37,322 nt of DNA from Phenylobacterium sp. (GCA_020402585.1 JADBZH010000043.1:1-37322), one strand, 5' to 3'; shown: positions 8,701 through 18,306, counted from the stretch's first letter. Notes: generated from the sequence alone by a model not told the origin. Numbers and translations are program-made.

Positions 8701-10411
8701 GGGCGGCCAGCTGCCCGGCCACAAGGTCGACGCCAACATCGCCCGCGTGCGCCACTCCACTCCCGGCGTGGGCCTGATCAGCCCTCCGCCGCACCATGAC
8801 ATCTACTCCATCGAGGATCTGGCCCAGCTGATCCACGACCTGAAGAACGTGAACCCGGCGGCCCGGATTTCGGTGAAGCTGGTCTCCGAGGTTGGGGTGG
8901 GCACGGTGGCCGCCGGCGTCGCCAAGGCGCGCGCTGACCATGTGACCATCTCAGGCTACGAAGGCGGCACCGGAGCCTCGCCCCTGACCTCGCTGACCCA
9001 TGCCGGATCACCCTGGGAGATCGGCCTCGCCGAAACCCAGCAGACCCTGCTGCTGAACGGCCTGCGTTCGCGCATCGCGGTTCAGGCGGACGGGGGCCTG
9101 CGCACAGGCCGGGATGTGGCCGTCGCCGCCTTGCTGGGCGCTGACGAGTTCGGCTTCGCCACGGCGCCGCTGATCGCGTCCGGCTGCATCATGATGCGGA
9201 AGTGCCACCTCAACACCTGCCCGGTGGGCGTGGCCACCCAGGACCCTGTTCTGCGCGCCCGGTTCACTGGACAGCCCGAGCATGTGATCAACTACTTCTT
9301 CTTCGTCGCCGAGGAGCTTCGCCAGATCATGGCGGAGCTTGGCATCCGCACGGTCTCCGAAATGGTCGGCCGCGTGGACCGGCTCGACATGCAGCCGGCC
9401 GTCGACCACTGGAAGGCCGCTGGCGTCGACCTGTCACGCATCCTGCACGACGGCGCCTCCCGCGACCGCACCGTGCTGAACCATCAGGATCACCAGGAGC
9501 ATGGGCTCGAAAGGGCCCTCGACCGTCAGCTGATTTCTGACTGCGCCGAGGCTCTCGAGGGCCGGGGTCCGGTGCGCGGCAGCTATCCGGTGCGGAACAT
9601 CAACCGGACGGTCGGCGCCATGCTGTCGGGCGAGATCGCCCGCCGCCATGGTCACGCCGGCCTGCCGGATGGCGCCATCAGCCTGTCCTTCGCAGGCCAG
9701 GCGGGGCAGAGCTTCGGGGCCTTCACAGCGCGGGGCCTGACCCTGGAGCTGACCGGCGACGGCAACGACTATGTCGGCAAGGGCCTCTCCGGAGGCCGGG
9801 TCATCGTCCGTCAGCCCGCCGGCTCCCAGCGTGACCCCACCGCCAACATCATCGTCGGCAACACGGTGCTCTATGGCGCCATCGCCGGCGAGGCCTACAT
9901 CGAGGGGGTCGCCGGCGAACGCTTCGCGGTCCGGAACTCCGGCGCCGTGGCGGTGGTCGAAGGCGTGGGTGACCACGGCTGCGAGTACATGACCGGCGGC
10001 GTCGTCGTGGTCCTGGGGGAAACCGGCCGCAACTTCGCCGCGGGCATGTCCGGCGGCGTGGCCTATGTCTACGACCCTGCCCAGAAGTTCCCCCTGCTGT
10101 GCAACGCCGCCATGGTGGACCTTGAGCGCATCGACCCCACGGTCGGCGGCGATGAAGGCCGTCCGAGCCAGCGTTCGCCCTCGGTGGACAACTCCGGCAT
10201 GGGCGACATGCTCTCGCATGACGCCGAGCGCCTGAGGATCCTCATTGAGCGCCACCTGCTGCACACCGGCTCGCGGCAGGCCGCCCGGATCCTCGAGACC
10301 TGGGACGCCTCCCTCGGTCAGTTCTGGAAGGTCATGCCCAGGGATTACCGCCGGGCCCTCACCGACCTCGCCGCCGCCCGCCGGGCCGGCGCCGCGGTCG
10401 CGGCAGAGTAA
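5777..10411 (+). CDS. gltB: Glutamate synthase (NADPH) large subunit
   Basis: Predicted 1544 aa. With GltD it converts glutamine plus 2-oxoglutarate to two glutamates. Cys19 in [10 protein letters not shown] is the catalytic N-terminal nucleophile of the class II amidotransferase domain, exposed after removal of an 18-residue propeptide. The amidotransferase domain (to about 430) contains [12 protein letters not shown] central domain and the FMN-binding synthase domain follow (about 790-1190), with [13 protein letters not shown] and the 3Fe-4S cysteines at 1137, 1143 and 1148. The C-terminal GXGXG beta-helix domain covers about 1250-1500. ATG 5777 is chosen over a TTG at 5750 because it gives a normal-length propeptide. 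gltD starts 11 nt after the stop. Confidence 0.97.
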   Translation: MRAPEKQGLYDPRNEHDSCGVGFVANIKGRKSHEVVASGLEILINLDHRGAVGADPLVGDGAGILIQIPDAVLRDWAGEAGVDLPEAGRYAVAMCFLPQDQETRDVAIQQFEHFLKVEGQVLLGWRDVPTDTAGLGAAVLAQMPVIRQAIVGMGPNVRDQDAFERKLLTIRKQLQNPLAELAVQKNLPNLTQLYLPSFSTRTVVYKGLLLAHQVGSFYRDLCDPRTVSALALVHQRFSTNTFPSWKLAHPYRFIAHNGEINTVRGNVNWMNARRRKLESDLLGPDLNKMWPLIPHGQSDTACLDNALELLVAGGIPLAQAVMMLIPEAWSGNPLMDPKRRAFYEYHAALMEPWDGPAAVAFTDGRQIGATLDRNGLRPARFIITDQDNVIMASEVGVLPVPDERIVRKWRLQPGKMLLIDLEQGRIIEDEEIKRTLAEAEPYEEWLSRTQFKLEDLAEVTPVEPPPPADPVSLLDRQQSFGYTQEDLSHFLEPMARSGDDPVGSMGSDHPIAVLSNRSKLLYDYFKQNFAQVTNPPIDPIREELVMSLVSMIGPRPNLLGRQAGAHKRLEVAQPILTNEDLAKIRSIHQLLDGAFRTATLDATWPASEGPAGLEGAVQRLCREATDQVLADSNILILSDREASSDRIPIPAALATAAVHHHLIRQGLRMQTGLVIETGEAREVHHFCVLAGYGAEAVNPYLAFETLEDIRVRNALPETAYEVRKNYIKAVGKGILKVMSKMGISTYQSYCGAQIFDAVGLSSEFIEAFFTGTATTIEGAGLVQVAEETVRRHRDAYGDSPIYADMLDVGGTYAFRLRGETHAWTPESVSRLQHAVRGNLPDEYLAFAQAINDQAESHLTLRGLMRFRNAETPLSLDEVEPASEIVKRFATGAMSFGSISREAHTNLAIAMNRIGGRSNTGEGGEEADRFKPLANGDSLRSAIKQVASGRFGVTAEYLVNADDIQIKMAQGAKPGEGGQLPGHKVDANIARVRHSTPGVGLISPPPHHDIYSIEDLAQLIHDLKNVNPAARISVKLVSEVGVGTVAAGVAKARADHVTISGYEGGTGASPLTSLTHAGSPWEIGLAETQQTLLLNGLRSRIAVQADGGLRTGRDVAVAALLGADEFGFATAPLIASGCIMMRKCHLNTCPVGVATQDPVLRARFTGQPEHVINYFFFVAEELRQIMAELGIRTVSEMVGRVDRLDMQPAVDHWKAAGVDLSRILHDGASRDRTVLNHQDHQEHGLERALDRQLISDCAEALEGRGPVRGSYPVRNINRTVGAMLSGEIARRHGHAGLPDGAISLSFAGQAGQSFGAFTARGLTLELTGDGNDYVGKGLSGGRVIVRQPAGSQRDPTANIIVGNTVLYGAIAGEAYIEGVAGERFAVRNSGAVAVVEGVGDHGCEYMTGGVVVVLGETGRNFAAGMSGGVAYVYDPAQKFPLLCNAAMVDLERIDPTVGGDEGRPSQRSPSVDNSGMGDMLSHDAERLRILIERHLLHTGSRQAARILETWDASLGQFWKVMPRDYRRALTDLAAARRAGAAVAAE

Positions 10412-10422
10412 GGAGTCGAGAC

Positions 10423-11874
10423 ATGGGAAAGCCGACCGGTTTCCTGGAGGTCGCCCGCCGCGACCGCGACTACCAGCCGCCCCAGGAGCGGCTCCGCAAC
10501 TACCGGGAGTTCGTCAAGCCGCTCCCCACCCAGGAGTTGGTGGCGCAGGCCTCGCGCTGCATGGATTGCGGTATTCCGTTCTGTCACAACGGCTGCCCGG
10601 TGAACAACCAGATCCCGGACTTCAACAACCTCGTCTACCGCGAGCAGTGGAAGGCCGCCCTGGACAACCTGTTGTCCACCAACAACTTCCCCGAGTTCAC
10701 CGGCCGCATCTGCCCCGCCCCCTGCGAGGCCTCCTGCACCCTGAACATCCAGGACACGCCGGTCACGATCAAGACGATCGAGTGCCAGATCATCGACCGG
10801 GGCTGGGAAGAGGGCTGGATCACGCCGCACATGGCGCCTCGCGGCACCGGCAAGCGGGTCGCCGTCGTGGGCTCGGGACCCGCGGGCCTGGCCTGCGCCC
10901 AGCAGCTGGCCCGGGCCGGTCACGCCGTGACGGTCTTCGAGAAGAGCGACCGCATCGGCGGCCTGCTCCGCTACGGCATTCCCGACTTCAAGATGGAGAA
11001 GCACCACATCGACCGCCGCGTGGCCCAGATGGAAGCGGAAGGGGTCATCTTCCGCACCAGCTTCGAGGTCGGCGTGAATGTCTCGGTCCAGCGCCTGATG
11101 GACGATTACGAGGTTCTGGTCATGGCCGGCGGCGCCGAGGAGCCCCGCGACCTGCCGATCGAGGGGCGGGAGCTGGGCGGCGTCCATTTCGCCATGGATT
11201 TCCTGACCCAGCAGAACAAGCGCGTGGCGGGCGACGATGAACTGCGCGCCGCGCCCACCGGGGCCATCTCGGCCACCGGCAAGCATGTGGTGGTGATCGG
11301 CGGCGGCGATACGGGTTCCGACTGCATTGGCACCTCCAACCGTCACGGCGCCGCCTCGGTGACCCAGCTGGAGATCATGCCCCAGCCGCCGGAGCGCGAG
11401 AACAAGGCCCTGACCTGGCCCGACTGGCCCCTGCGCCTTCGCACCTCCTCCAGCCACCAGGAAGGCTGCGACCGCGAGTTCGCCGTTGCGACCCGGCGCG
11501 CCATCGGCTCCAACGGCCGTGTCGAGGCCCTGGAGTGTGTCCGCCTGGAGTGGGTCACCGGTCCTGACGGTCGCCAGCAGATGCAGGAAGTGGCCGGCAG
11601 CGAGTTCCAGATCAAGGCCGACCTCGTCCTCCTGGCCATGGGCTTCACAGGCCCTCGCAAGACCGAGCTGACCGAGCAGGCGGGCGTCGAGTTCGACGTC
11701 CGCGGCGCCGTCCGTGCCGATACCGTCTCCTACCAGACCTCGACGCCGGGGATCTTTTCGTGCGGCGACATGCGGCGTGGTCAGTCCCTCGTGGTCTGGG
11801 CGATCCGTGAGGGGCGGCAGTGCGCCTACGCCGTCGACGCCCACCTGATGGGAACCTCGCGCCTGCCGCGCTGA
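10423..11874 (+). CDS. gltD: Glutamate synthase (NADPH) small subunit
   Basis: Predicted 483 aa. It takes electrons from NADPH through FAD and two iron-sulfur clusters to GltB. The N-terminal cluster cysteines are visible at 46, 49, 54 and 58 ([14 protein letters not shown]) and at 97, 101 and 105 (CPAPCEASC). The FAD-binding [10 protein letters not shown] is at 150-159 and the NADPH-binding GGGDTG at 293-298. The C-terminal [26 protein letters not shown] closes the FAD site. AGGAG lies upstream of the ATG, and the gene follows gltB by 11 nt, a classic gltBD operon. Confidence 0.97.
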   Translation: MGKPTGFLEVARRDRDYQPPQERLRNYREFVKPLPTQELVAQASRCMDCGIPFCHNGCPVNNQIPDFNNLVYREQWKAALDNLLSTNNFPEFTGRICPAPCEASCTLNIQDTPVTIKTIECQIIDRGWEEGWITPHMAPRGTGKRVAVVGSGPAGLACAQQLARAGHAVTVFEKSDRIGGLLRYGIPDFKMEKHHIDRRVAQMEAEGVIFRTSFEVGVNVSVQRLMDDYEVLVMAGGAEEPRDLPIEGRELGGVHFAMDFLTQQNKRVAGDDELRAAPTGAISATGKHVVVIGGGDTGSDCIGTSNRHGAASVTQLEIMPQPPERENKALTWPDWPLRLRTSSSHQEGCDREFAVATRRAIGSNGRVEALECVRLEWVTGPDGRQQMQEVAGSEFQIKADLVLLAMGFTGPRKTELTEQAGVEFDVRGAVRADTVSYQTSTPGIFSCGDMRRGQSLVVWAIREGRQCAYAVDAHLMGTSRLPR

Positions 11875-11885
11875 CCTGAAGGCGT

Positions 11886-11912
11886 TTGTCGCCCGCGCCG
11901 GCGGGGTCTAGG
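11886..11912 (+). promoter_or_regulatory. Candidate promoter just upstream of the SDR gene
   Basis: TTGTCGC (11886-11892), a 12-nt spacer and GGTCTAGG (11905-11912) partly match the Caulobacter housekeeping consensus, with a strong -35 and a weak -10. The predicted transcription start would fall at or next to ATG 11921, giving a very short or absent leader even though GGAGG is present at 11914-11918. Transcription could instead read through from gltD, 46 nt upstream. Confidence 0.3.
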
Positions 11913-11920
11913 CTGGAGGC

Positions 11921-12640
11921 ATGAGCGCCTCCGGTCCCCACATTCTCGTCACCGGCTCCACCCGGGGCATAGGCGGTGCGATCGCCGGGGTCCTGCGGGG
12001 TCGCGGCGCCCGGGTGGTGGGACATGGCCGCGCAACGACAGGCGACATCCTCGGCGAGGATCTTGAAGCCCCCGGAGCCGGCGGCCGCCTCTGGGATCGC
12101 GCCCTGGAGCGCCTGGACGGCCGGATCGACGTGCTCGTCAACAATGCCGGTGTCTTCGAGCCGGCCGGGGTCGACCTGGCGGAGGCGGACTGGGAGGCGG
12201 CCTGGTCGCGAACGCTCCAGATCAACCTGAGGGCCGCCGCGGATCTTTCCCGTCTTGCCGTGCGCCACTTCCTCGACCGACCCGGGGGAGGGCGGATCGT
12301 CAATGTCGCCAGCCGGGCCGCCTATCGGGGCGATTCCCCGGCCCACTGGCATTACGCCGCCTCCAAGGCCGGCATGGTCGCCATGACCAAGTCCATCGCC
12401 CGGGGCTTCGCGGCTCGCGACGTCCTCGCCTTCGCCGTCTGTCCCGGCTTCACCATGACGGGCATGGCCGACGACTACCTGGCCAGCCGGGGTGGCGAGA
12501 AGCTGCTCGCTGACATTCCCCTGGGCCGCGTCGCCGATCCGGAGGAGGTCGCCGTTGCGGTCGCCTTCCTCGCCCTTGAGGCGCCGGCCTCCATGACCGG
12601 CGCCGTCCTCGACATCAATGGCGCCAGCTACGTGCGCTGA
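11921..12640 (+). CDS. Short-chain dehydrogenase/reductase (classical SDR)
   Basis: Predicted 239 aa. It has TGSTRGIG (11-18) for NAD(P) binding, NNAG (74-77), and the catalytic Ser131, Tyr145 and Lys149 (YAASK). The C-terminal PLGRVADPEEVA and SMTGAVLDINGASYVR are typical of FabG-like enzymes. The region between the cofactor loop and the NNAG strand is short. The substrate cannot be deduced; it is not obviously the fatty-acid FabG because no fab genes are nearby. GGAGG sits directly before the start. Together with the next two genes it may form an operon with spacings of 14 and 55 nt. Confidence 0.88.
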   Translation: MSASGPHILVTGSTRGIGGAIAGVLRGRGARVVGHGRATTGDILGEDLEAPGAGGRLWDRALERLDGRIDVLVNNAGVFEPAGVDLAEADWEAAWSRTLQINLRAAADLSRLAVRHFLDRPGGGRIVNVASRAAYRGDSPAHWHYAASKAGMVAMTKSIARGFAARDVLAFAVCPGFTMTGMADDYLASRGGEKLLADIPLGRVADPEEVAVAVAFLALEAPASMTGAVLDINGASYVR

Positions 12641-12654
12641 TCCCGGAGGGTCTC

Positions 12655-13098
12655 ATGCGGGAACGTTTCCTCTTCCCTGTGTTCCTGGTCCTTGCCCTCG
12701 CGGGGCTTGCCCTGACCTGGAGCCAGAACCTCGCCTATTTCGGTCCCGGGTCCGGGCCCGGGGCGATGGCGGACTTCCTCCGCGACACGGTTGTGAACCC
12801 GGGCGCCCGGTCCATCGCCTTCGACATCCTCATCGTCGGATGGGCGGCCTCCATCTGGATGGTGGTCGAGGGGCGGCGCCGGCGCATGAGGTGGGTCTGG
12901 CTCTACCCCCTCCTCGGATGGGGCGGCGCCATGGCCTTCACCTTCCCCCTCTTCCTGGCCATGCGTGAGCGTGCGCTCCGGACTCCTCCGGAGATCGAGG
13001 GCCGCCTCGGAACCGTAGACGGGGTCGGCCTGGGCCTCGTCTCGGCCGTCGTCCTTTTCCTCCTGGCGCTCGGGATCCGCGCCGCCGGCCTGATTTGA
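12655..13098 (+). CDS. DUF2834-type four-helix membrane protein
   Basis: Predicted 147 aa inner-membrane protein of unknown function. Hydrophobic segments lie at about 5-22, 54-70, 80-101 and 122-143. The pattern of a conserved Asp before the second helix (AFDILIVGWAASIWMVVEGRRR), then WVWLYPLLGWGGAMAFTFPLFLAMRERAL, fits the DUF2834 family. Basic RRRR residues between helices two and three suggest a cytoplasmic loop. GGAGG lies upstream. It sits between two SDR enzymes. Confidence 0.75.
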   Translation: MRERFLFPVFLVLALAGLALTWSQNLAYFGPGSGPGAMADFLRDTVVNPGARSIAFDILIVGWAASIWMVVEGRRRRMRWVWLYPLLGWGGAMAFTFPLFLAMRERALRTPPEIEGRLGTVDGVGLGLVSAVVLFLLALGIRAAGLI

Positions 13099-13153
13099 CA
13101 GCCGGGGCGCGAGGGTCCTTCCTGACGCCCGCAAGATCACAGGGGAGGAAGAC

Positions 13154-14236
13154 ATGGCGCCTATTCCAAGACGCGGGACCGTGGCCGTCACCGGGGCGGC
13201 GGGGTTCCTGGGCGGCTGGACCGTCCGGTTGCTGCTGGAAAGGGGCTATCGCGTGCGGGCCTGTGTGCGCGACGTGGACGATCCCAGCCGGACCGCCTTC
13301 CTCAAGGCCATGCCTGGCTACGCCTCGGGCCGCCTGACCCTGCACGCCGCCGACCTCGACCGGGACGGATGCTACGATGAGACCTTCCGGGGCTGCCACG
13401 GCGTGGCCCATATCGCCCACGTGAGCACCTACGACGACCAGGCCTATGTCGCCCGGGTCTGTGACCACATCATCCGCAGCGTCGAGGCCTCGGGGTCGGT
13501 CACCCGCGTGGTCCTGACCTCCTCCATCGCCGCCGTCATCTCCGAGGCCGACATCTTCGAGGTGGCCCGGCGTCCTGTCTTCTACGAGGATCGCTACCCG
13601 GACGAGTCCAACCCCAAGCGGACCCCGGATCGCGGGCAGGGCTATTCCATGGGCAAGCTCTACGCCGAGCGGGCCTTCGCCGACGCCGCCGAATCCAGCG
13701 GCCGTTGGGACGCCATCACCTGCTGCCCGGGGGACAATGTCGGGCCCATCCTGTCCGCCCACCAGAAGGACATGGGTCCCTGGCAACACAACATCGAGAC
13801 CATGCTGCTGGGCAAGTACTTCCAGAACGGCGCCTACCGGCCCTGGATGACGGTCGACGTGCGCGACGACGCCCTGGCCCATATCGGCCTCCTGGAAAGC
13901 ACGGAGGTCGCCAATGGCGAGCGGTTCATCGCCTGGTCCACGGACATGCGGAAGGTCGAGGACATCTGCGCCGATATCGACCGGCTCCTGCCCGAGATCG
14001 GACACGACACGCCCGAGGTCACCGATCCCTTCCCTGAGCGCATCCAGGCGCGGGAGGCGGAGCTGCGGGCGGTCTGGGCCCTGGCGGACCTTCGCAACGA
14101 CCGGATCCGGGCTGTCACCGGCATCGAGTTCCGGCCCCTGGACGATTCCATCAGGGACTGCGTCGAGAGCCTCCTGTCGGTGGCGGGTGTGAAGCCAAAG
14201 GTCCGTGAGGGCTTTCGTCGTCCCGGGGCGGGTTGA
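13154..14236 (+). CDS. NAD(P)-dependent epimerase/dehydratase family protein (extended SDR)
   Basis: Predicted 360 aa. The N-terminal GAAGFLG (14-20) is the extended-SDR Rossmann motif. Ser123/Ser124 and YSMGK (Tyr164, Lys168) form the catalytic set. The layout with RGCHGVAHIAHVST and LTSSIAAV resembles the dihydroflavonol-reductase/3-beta-HSD-like branch, so a ketone or sterol-like reductase is plausible, but the substrate is unknown. GGAGGAAGAC precedes the ATG. It ends 12 nt before the convergent lipoprotein gene. A distance of 55 nt separates it from the DUF2834 gene. Confidence 0.85.
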   Translation: MAPIPRRGTVAVTGAAGFLGGWTVRLLLERGYRVRACVRDVDDPSRTAFLKAMPGYASGRLTLHAADLDRDGCYDETFRGCHGVAHIAHVSTYDDQAYVARVCDHIIRSVEASGSVTRVVLTSSIAAVISEADIFEVARRPVFYEDRYPDESNPKRTPDRGQGYSMGKLYAERAFADAAESSGRWDAITCCPGDNVGPILSAHQKDMGPWQHNIETMLLGKYFQNGAYRPWMTVDVRDDALAHIGLLESTEVANGERFIAWSTDMRKVEDICADIDRLLPEIGHDTPEVTDPFPERIQAREAELRAVWALADLRNDRIRAVTGIEFRPLDDSIRDCVESLLSVAGVKPKVREGFRRPGAG

Positions 14237-14248
14237 GCCCACGCCCGG

Positions 14249-14770
14249 TCAGGGCGCGACGGGCTGTGCGTTGAACTGGCGCAGGGAATCGCGGGTGCTG
14301 GTCTGGCCGGTCCACCCGCCGGTGAAGAGGACGTTGTCGATCTTCCAGCCGTTGTCGTTGACCAGCTTCACGTCGTCGGTCCAGCGGGTCTTGTAGCCCT
14401 TATTCCGGAAGGTCACCGCCACCGAAGCCCGGTCGCCGAGCACGCGGGCCGGACCCATCTTGTAGCTGGTGTAGCCCTCATAGAGGCCGGCGAAGATCTC
14501 GCCTTCAAGGATGTTCGGCTTGTCGGTGGGGTTGGGGCCGGCCTTGCTCTGCGCCGCCGACTCCACCTCGTTGGCCTTGGCCTTCTCGACCTCGGCGGCC
14601 AGGCTCTGGCTCATCCGCGCCGTTTCAGCCTTCCGGAAGTCGCCCTCATAGCTGTTGTAGAAGCTGCGCACCGCCGCCTTTGGCGAGGTGATGCCCTCCG
14701 GGGCGTGCTGGCAGGCGGTCAGGGCGACGAGGCTGGCGGCCGAGAGGGCGAGGAGGCCGGGATTGCGCAT
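14249..14770 (-). CDS. Putative lipoprotein, NTF2-like (possibly DUF3828)
   Basis: Predicted 173 aa. The signal peptide ends in a lipobox SLVALTAC with Cys20 as the lipidated residue; the residues after it (QHAP) do not carry an Asp+2 retention signal. The mature part opens PKAAVRSFYNSYEGDFRKAE and ends with DDVKLVNDNGWKIDNVLF, a pattern seen in NTF2-like/DUF3828 lipoproteins. No catalytic residues are recognisable. The gene is transcribed alone, with 129 nt between it and the upstream phosphatase gene. Confidence 0.7.
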   Translation of the reverse strand: MRNPGLLALSAASLVALTACQHAPEGITSPKAAVRSFYNSYEGDFRKAETARMSQSLAAEVEKAKANEVESAAQSKAGPNPTDKPNILEGEIFAGLYEGYTSYKMGPARVLGDRASVAVTFRNKGYKTRWTDDVKLVNDNGWKIDNVLFTGGWTGQTSTRDSLRQFNAQPVAP

Positions 14771-14899
14771 GTTGGTCAGGCTCCGGAAACTGAGGAGCCG
14801 AACCTATCAGCGCTGCGCCGTGCAGGGTAGGGCCGTTGATCCGCCTCGGGCTCGCCTTTCAGGCGAACGTCCCTGGGATGGGGTGGCTTTAAGGCCAGC

Positions 14900-15958
14900 C
14901 TACTCGAGGTAGAGGGTCTTCAACCGGGCCAGTTCGGCAGGACCCACCCCGGCTTCGGCCTGGAGGTAGGCGGCGACCGAACCCCACCGGCGATCGATCT
15001 CTTCTAGGGCGAAGGTCAGATAGCCCTGGCCGGAACTGTCCTTCAGGGGCTGGGGCGTCAGGTACTTGGGGTCCTTCTGGTACTGTGCGTACATCGCCGC
15101 ACCAGGGTTGGCGGCGATCAGCTCGGGCGTCAGCTTGGGCATCTCGTACTGCGGCCGCCGATAGGTCGTCGACAGGTGATAGTCCTCCATCACCGTCTCC
15201 ACCGGTACGCCGAGGGCGCGAAGGATCAGGGCTGAGGCGAACCCGGTCCGGTCCTGGCCGGCGGAGCAGTTGTAGACCACGGGGCCTTCATTGCGGAGCA
15301 GGCTGGAGAAAAGGACGCGGACCTGCGGCGCCAGGAGTTCCGGGAAGCCGCGGTAGATCGTCTCCATGTCCGGGATCACCGGATTGCTGCTCCGGGATAT
15401 GGCGCCCATCGAGTAGCCAACGGACACGTAGGGAACGCCCTCGATCCTGGACGGCGCCAGGACGCGCTCCTCGCTCGACCGAAGGTCGATCATCTGGGAC
15501 AGGCTCAGGTCCTTCACCCTTCGCAGGTCTTCGTCTGTCAGGGTCGGCGTGGCGCCGGAGCGGTAGATGCGCCCCCAGCGGACGGATCGCCCGTCCTCGG
15601 TCCGATAACCCCCGAGATCCCGGAAGTTCGAGCCCTGCGCCAGGGGCAGGACCCGCTCCGCCACCCGGGTCGCCTGACCATCGGCGGCGTCGACCAGGAG
15701 GAAGTAGGGCCGGCTGATCAGGTCCGCCGCCAGCTCATGCCGGCCATCGGCGTCGTTGTCGGACACCAGCTTCATGCGCTCCCGCGGCGTATCGGGGCGG
15801 TCGGCGGCATAGACATCCACCGGACCCGCTGCGGTCCAGCTGACGATGACCCTGTCGGGCGCAGGACGCTGGACCTGCTCCCCGGCGACCCGGGCCTGGG
15901 ACGTTCCGGCGGCGAGGCTGACGGCCAGGATGCCGGCGAGGGTGAAGGACCTGATCAT
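14900..15958 (-). CDS. Secreted tyrosine-protein-phosphatase-type enzyme (Y_phosphatase3 family)
   Basis: Predicted 352 aa with a signal peptide of about 22 residues (cleavage near SQA-R). An N-terminal beta-rich region (23-105) precedes the phosphatase domain. The domain opens with NFRDLGGYRTEDGRSVRWGRIYRSG (111-135) and carries the P-loop CSAGQDRTG with Cys231 nucleophile and Arg237. This architecture matches the periplasmic PF13350 phosphatases, some of which dephosphorylate phosphotyrosine or phosphoinositides. It lies 21 nt downstream of a TonB-dependent receptor gene, so the two are probably co-transcribed. Release of phosphate from a substrate imported by the receptor is a reasonable inference. 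Confidence 0.88.
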   Translation of the reverse strand: MIRSFTLAGILAVSLAAGTSQARVAGEQVQRPAPDRVIVSWTAAGPVDVYAADRPDTPRERMKLVSDNDADGRHELAADLISRPYFLLVDAADGQATRVAERVLPLAQGSNFRDLGGYRTEDGRSVRWGRIYRSGATPTLTDEDLRRVKDLSLSQMIDLRSSEERVLAPSRIEGVPYVSVGYSMGAISRSSNPVIPDMETIYRGFPELLAPQVRVLFSSLLRNEGPVVYNCSAGQDRTGFASALILRALGVPVETVMEDYHLSTTYRRPQYEMPKLTPELIAANPGAAMYAQYQKDPKYLTPQPLKDSSGQGYLTFALEEIDRRWGSVAAYLQAEAGVGPAELARLKTLYLE

Positions 15959-15979
15959 GATGTCGGTATCCCTGTAAGG

Positions 15980-18241
15980 TCAGTAGCGGAAGGTCAGGTC
16001 CAGGCCATAGGTCCTGGGCTCGTTGAACATCCCGAACACGCCCTGGGCGGCGGCGGCGCCGGCGCTGCGATAGAAGACATAGGCGTCGTCGAAGAGGTTG
16101 CGGGACCAGAGGCTGGCCTCCATCCGCACGCTGTCGGAGACCCGGATGTCGGTCAGGGCCAGCCGGGCGTTCCAGACCCTTGAGGAGTCGGAGAAGGTGG
16201 CCTCCCCGGATGAGCCCCGGTAGCCGTCCGCGAAGTTGGCGTCGAGGTGGGCCCGCAGGGTCATGTCGCCAATCGGACGGACATAGTCGATGGAGGCGCT
16301 GAGCGCGTTCTTCGGCGTGTAGACGATGTAGACCGACTGCAGTCGCCCACCGGCGAAGGGGTTGGCGGCGACGGGCAGATGACTGGTTGTGAAGGCGTAG
16401 TTCGCCGCCAGTGTCAGGCCGTTCACCGGGGCGATGGTGAAGTCGACCTCGAGGCCCTCGATGCGGCCCTCACCGGGAGCGTTCACGGTCTCAAGAGTGC
16501 CACGGTTGCTGTTGTTCAGGTTCACAGCCGAGAAATCGATCTGGATGTCCGTATAGCGGGTGCTGAAGGCTGCGATGTTGAGGCGGGCACGCCGGTCCCA
16601 GAACTCACTCTTGACGCCGGCCTCGGTGGTGGCGACCTCCTCCGGACCGAAGGCGCGGTAGCTGACCGAGCGGGAGTTGGCGCCGCCCGCCCGGTAGGCG
16701 GTGCCCCACTTGGCGTAGACGCTGGTCGTCTCCGTCAGGTCGAACAGCGCCGAAACCGAAGGATCGAACCGTTCGTCCTCGAAGGTGAAGGCGAGGGCGG
16801 TCACGGCGCCGTTCACCCGCGTCAGGTCTCCGCTCTTCTCGTCGTGTGTGAAGCGGCCGCCCGCCGTCAGGCGCAGCCGGCCGTCGAGGGCGCTGGGGAT
16901 CCACGTCGCCTGGCCGAACAGGGCGGTGCTCGTGGCGCGGGCGGTGCTGGCCCGGTCCGGGAAGGGCCAGCGGGCGCCGGCGATCAGGCTCGGCAGGCGG
17001 GTCGCCGCCGTACCGGTGGCGTTCCACTGCAGGGTGTTGGGCGTCCAGGCGTCGTCGTCACCCTCCTCATTGTAGTAGTAGGCGCCAACGACATAGGTCA
17101 GGTCGCCGAGGGTTCCGAGAGCCTGGATCTCGTGGCTGACCTGGTCCTGTCGCAGGGAGGCGAGGCTGTAGCGGGCGAACTGGCCGTTGGGGACGAAGAC
17201 CCCGGCGTGGGCGCCGATCCCGTTGTCATACTGGCTCTGCTTGAGGCGGCGGTAGGCCGAGATGGTGCGGATCTCCAGGTCCTCCGAAGGCGACCAGGAC
17301 AGGTGCAGGGCCCAGCCCTGGGTCCGTCCGACGCTGTCCTCCTGGGGCACGCCGATGTCCGCGACCTCCGCCCGGTCGGACTGGACCTTCACCAGCGGCG
17401 CCAGGGCCGGGGAAGTGGGACTCTTGGAGAGAAGCTGGACGTAGTAGGGCGTCGTCCCGTCATAGGCCTCATCGAAGTCCAGCCGGGCTTCGAAGTCGTC
17501 GGTCGGCGACCAGAGGACGCCCACGTGGATGCCGGACCGATCAATGGCGTTGAAGTCCGACTGGCCTTCCATCGGGTTGTCGGTGGTGCCGTCACGCTTG
17601 CTGACGACCCCGTCGATCTTCACGGCCAGATTGTTCCACTCGGGCAGGTCCAGGTGGGTCTCGGCGCTGTAGCCGCCAAAGTTCCGCACGCCGAAGCTCT
17701 GTCGAAGGCCCAGCTCGCCGGAGGGCTTGCGGCTGACAATGCTGACCGCGCCGCCGGTCGAGTTGCGGCCGAACAGGGCGCCCTGCGGCCCCTTCAGCAC
17801 CTCGATCCGCTCAATGTCGTAAAGCGTGGCGCCCAGGCCCTGGGACCGTCCCAGGTAGACCCCGTCAATGTAGACGCCGACGCCCGCGTCCCGGCTCGGC
17901 TGGTTGGCGTCGAAGGGGACAATGCCGCGAATGCCCACCGTCAGCGCCGAAGTCCGTGAGAAGAACGGCGCCACCCGCAGAGAGGGGATCCCCGTGGTCA
18001 GGTCCGCAAGGCTCTGGATGCGCCGGTCGGCGAGTTGCTCCGCACCGAGCACCGAGGCCGCCACGGGCGTCTTCTGGAGGTTGGTCTCCCGCTTCTCCGC
18101 AGTGACGATGACCTCCGAGAGCATACCCTCGTCGGCGTCCTCGGCCGCAAGCGCGGGCGGGGCGATCGCAGAGACTGCGAGGAGGGCGACGCCCGACAGA
18201 AGGGCGTGGCGACGGATCGGGAGAAGTCGGGACAGATACAT
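15980..18241 (-). CDS. TonB-dependent receptor
   Basis: Predicted 753 aa outer-membrane receptor. The signal peptide is 1-32 (ending PPALA). A TonB-box-like EVIVTAEKRETNLQKTPVA (43-61) follows, then the plug domain with GIRGIVPFDANQPSRDAGVGVYIDGV and RIEVLKGPQGALFGRNSTGGAVSIVSRKP. The remainder is the 22-strand barrel, closing with YGLDLTFRY and a terminal aromatic residue. The long-plug, IVTAEKR-type start is typical of the many Caulobacterales and sphingomonad receptors. The substrate is unknown. The downstream phosphatase gene is the only contextual hint. A three-copy 11-bp-spaced repeat lies 40-65 nt upstream of the start. Confidence 0.95.
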   Translation of the reverse strand: MYLSRLLPIRRHALLSGVALLAVSAIAPPALAAEDADEGMLSEVIVTAEKRETNLQKTPVAASVLGAEQLADRRIQSLADLTTGIPSLRVAPFFSRTSALTVGIRGIVPFDANQPSRDAGVGVYIDGVYLGRSQGLGATLYDIERIEVLKGPQGALFGRNSTGGAVSIVSRKPSGELGLRQSFGVRNFGGYSAETHLDLPEWNNLAVKIDGVVSKRDGTTDNPMEGQSDFNAIDRSGIHVGVLWSPTDDFEARLDFDEAYDGTTPYYVQLLSKSPTSPALAPLVKVQSDRAEVADIGVPQEDSVGRTQGWALHLSWSPSEDLEIRTISAYRRLKQSQYDNGIGAHAGVFVPNGQFARYSLASLRQDQVSHEIQALGTLGDLTYVVGAYYYNEEGDDDAWTPNTLQWNATGTAATRLPSLIAGARWPFPDRASTARATSTALFGQATWIPSALDGRLRLTAGGRFTHDEKSGDLTRVNGAVTALAFTFEDERFDPSVSALFDLTETTSVYAKWGTAYRAGGANSRSVSYRAFGPEEVATTEAGVKSEFWDRRARLNIAAFSTRYTDIQIDFSAVNLNNSNRGTLETVNAPGEGRIEGLEVDFTIAPVNGLTLAANYAFTTSHLPVAANPFAGGRLQSVYIVYTPKNALSASIDYVRPIGDMTLRAHLDANFADGYRGSSGEATFSDSSRVWNARLALTDIRVSDSVRMEASLWSRNLFDDAYVFYRSAGAAAAQGVFGMFNEPRTYGLDLTFRY

Positions 18242-18280
18242 GGGAGCCTCCAGCAGGCCCCCTGACTGCCCACGCCCGAT

Positions 18281-18306
18281 GTCACGCCGGTGTCAGTTCG
18301 ACGTCA
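18281..18306. promoter_or_regulatory. Three GTCA direct repeats at exact 11-bp spacing upstream of the receptor operon
   Basis: GTCA occurs at 18281, 18292 and 18303, flanked as TGTCAC, TGTCAG and CGTCAC. Eleven-base direct repeats are the footprint of OmpR/PhoB-family response regulators, and TGTCA is the core of the Pho box. The repeats read on the plus strand, opposite to the receptor gene, which is not the usual Pho-box orientation. No clear promoter element for the receptor was found nearby. Confidence 0.4.

Noticed and set aside
7286..8941. 551-codon open frame on the minus strand inside gltB
   Set aside because: It is an antisense shadow of a well-supported gltB in GC-rich DNA; the translation is low-complexity with no family motifs.
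14852..14866. Hairpin TCGCCT-TTC-AGGCGA as terminator after the phosphatase gene
   Set aside because: The stem is only 6 bp and no U-tract follows on the minus strand.
16247..17959. 570-codon plus-strand frame opposite the TonB-dependent receptor
   Set aside because: The receptor on the minus strand has all family motifs and a signal peptide; the opposite frame is Gly/Ala/Val-rich noise.
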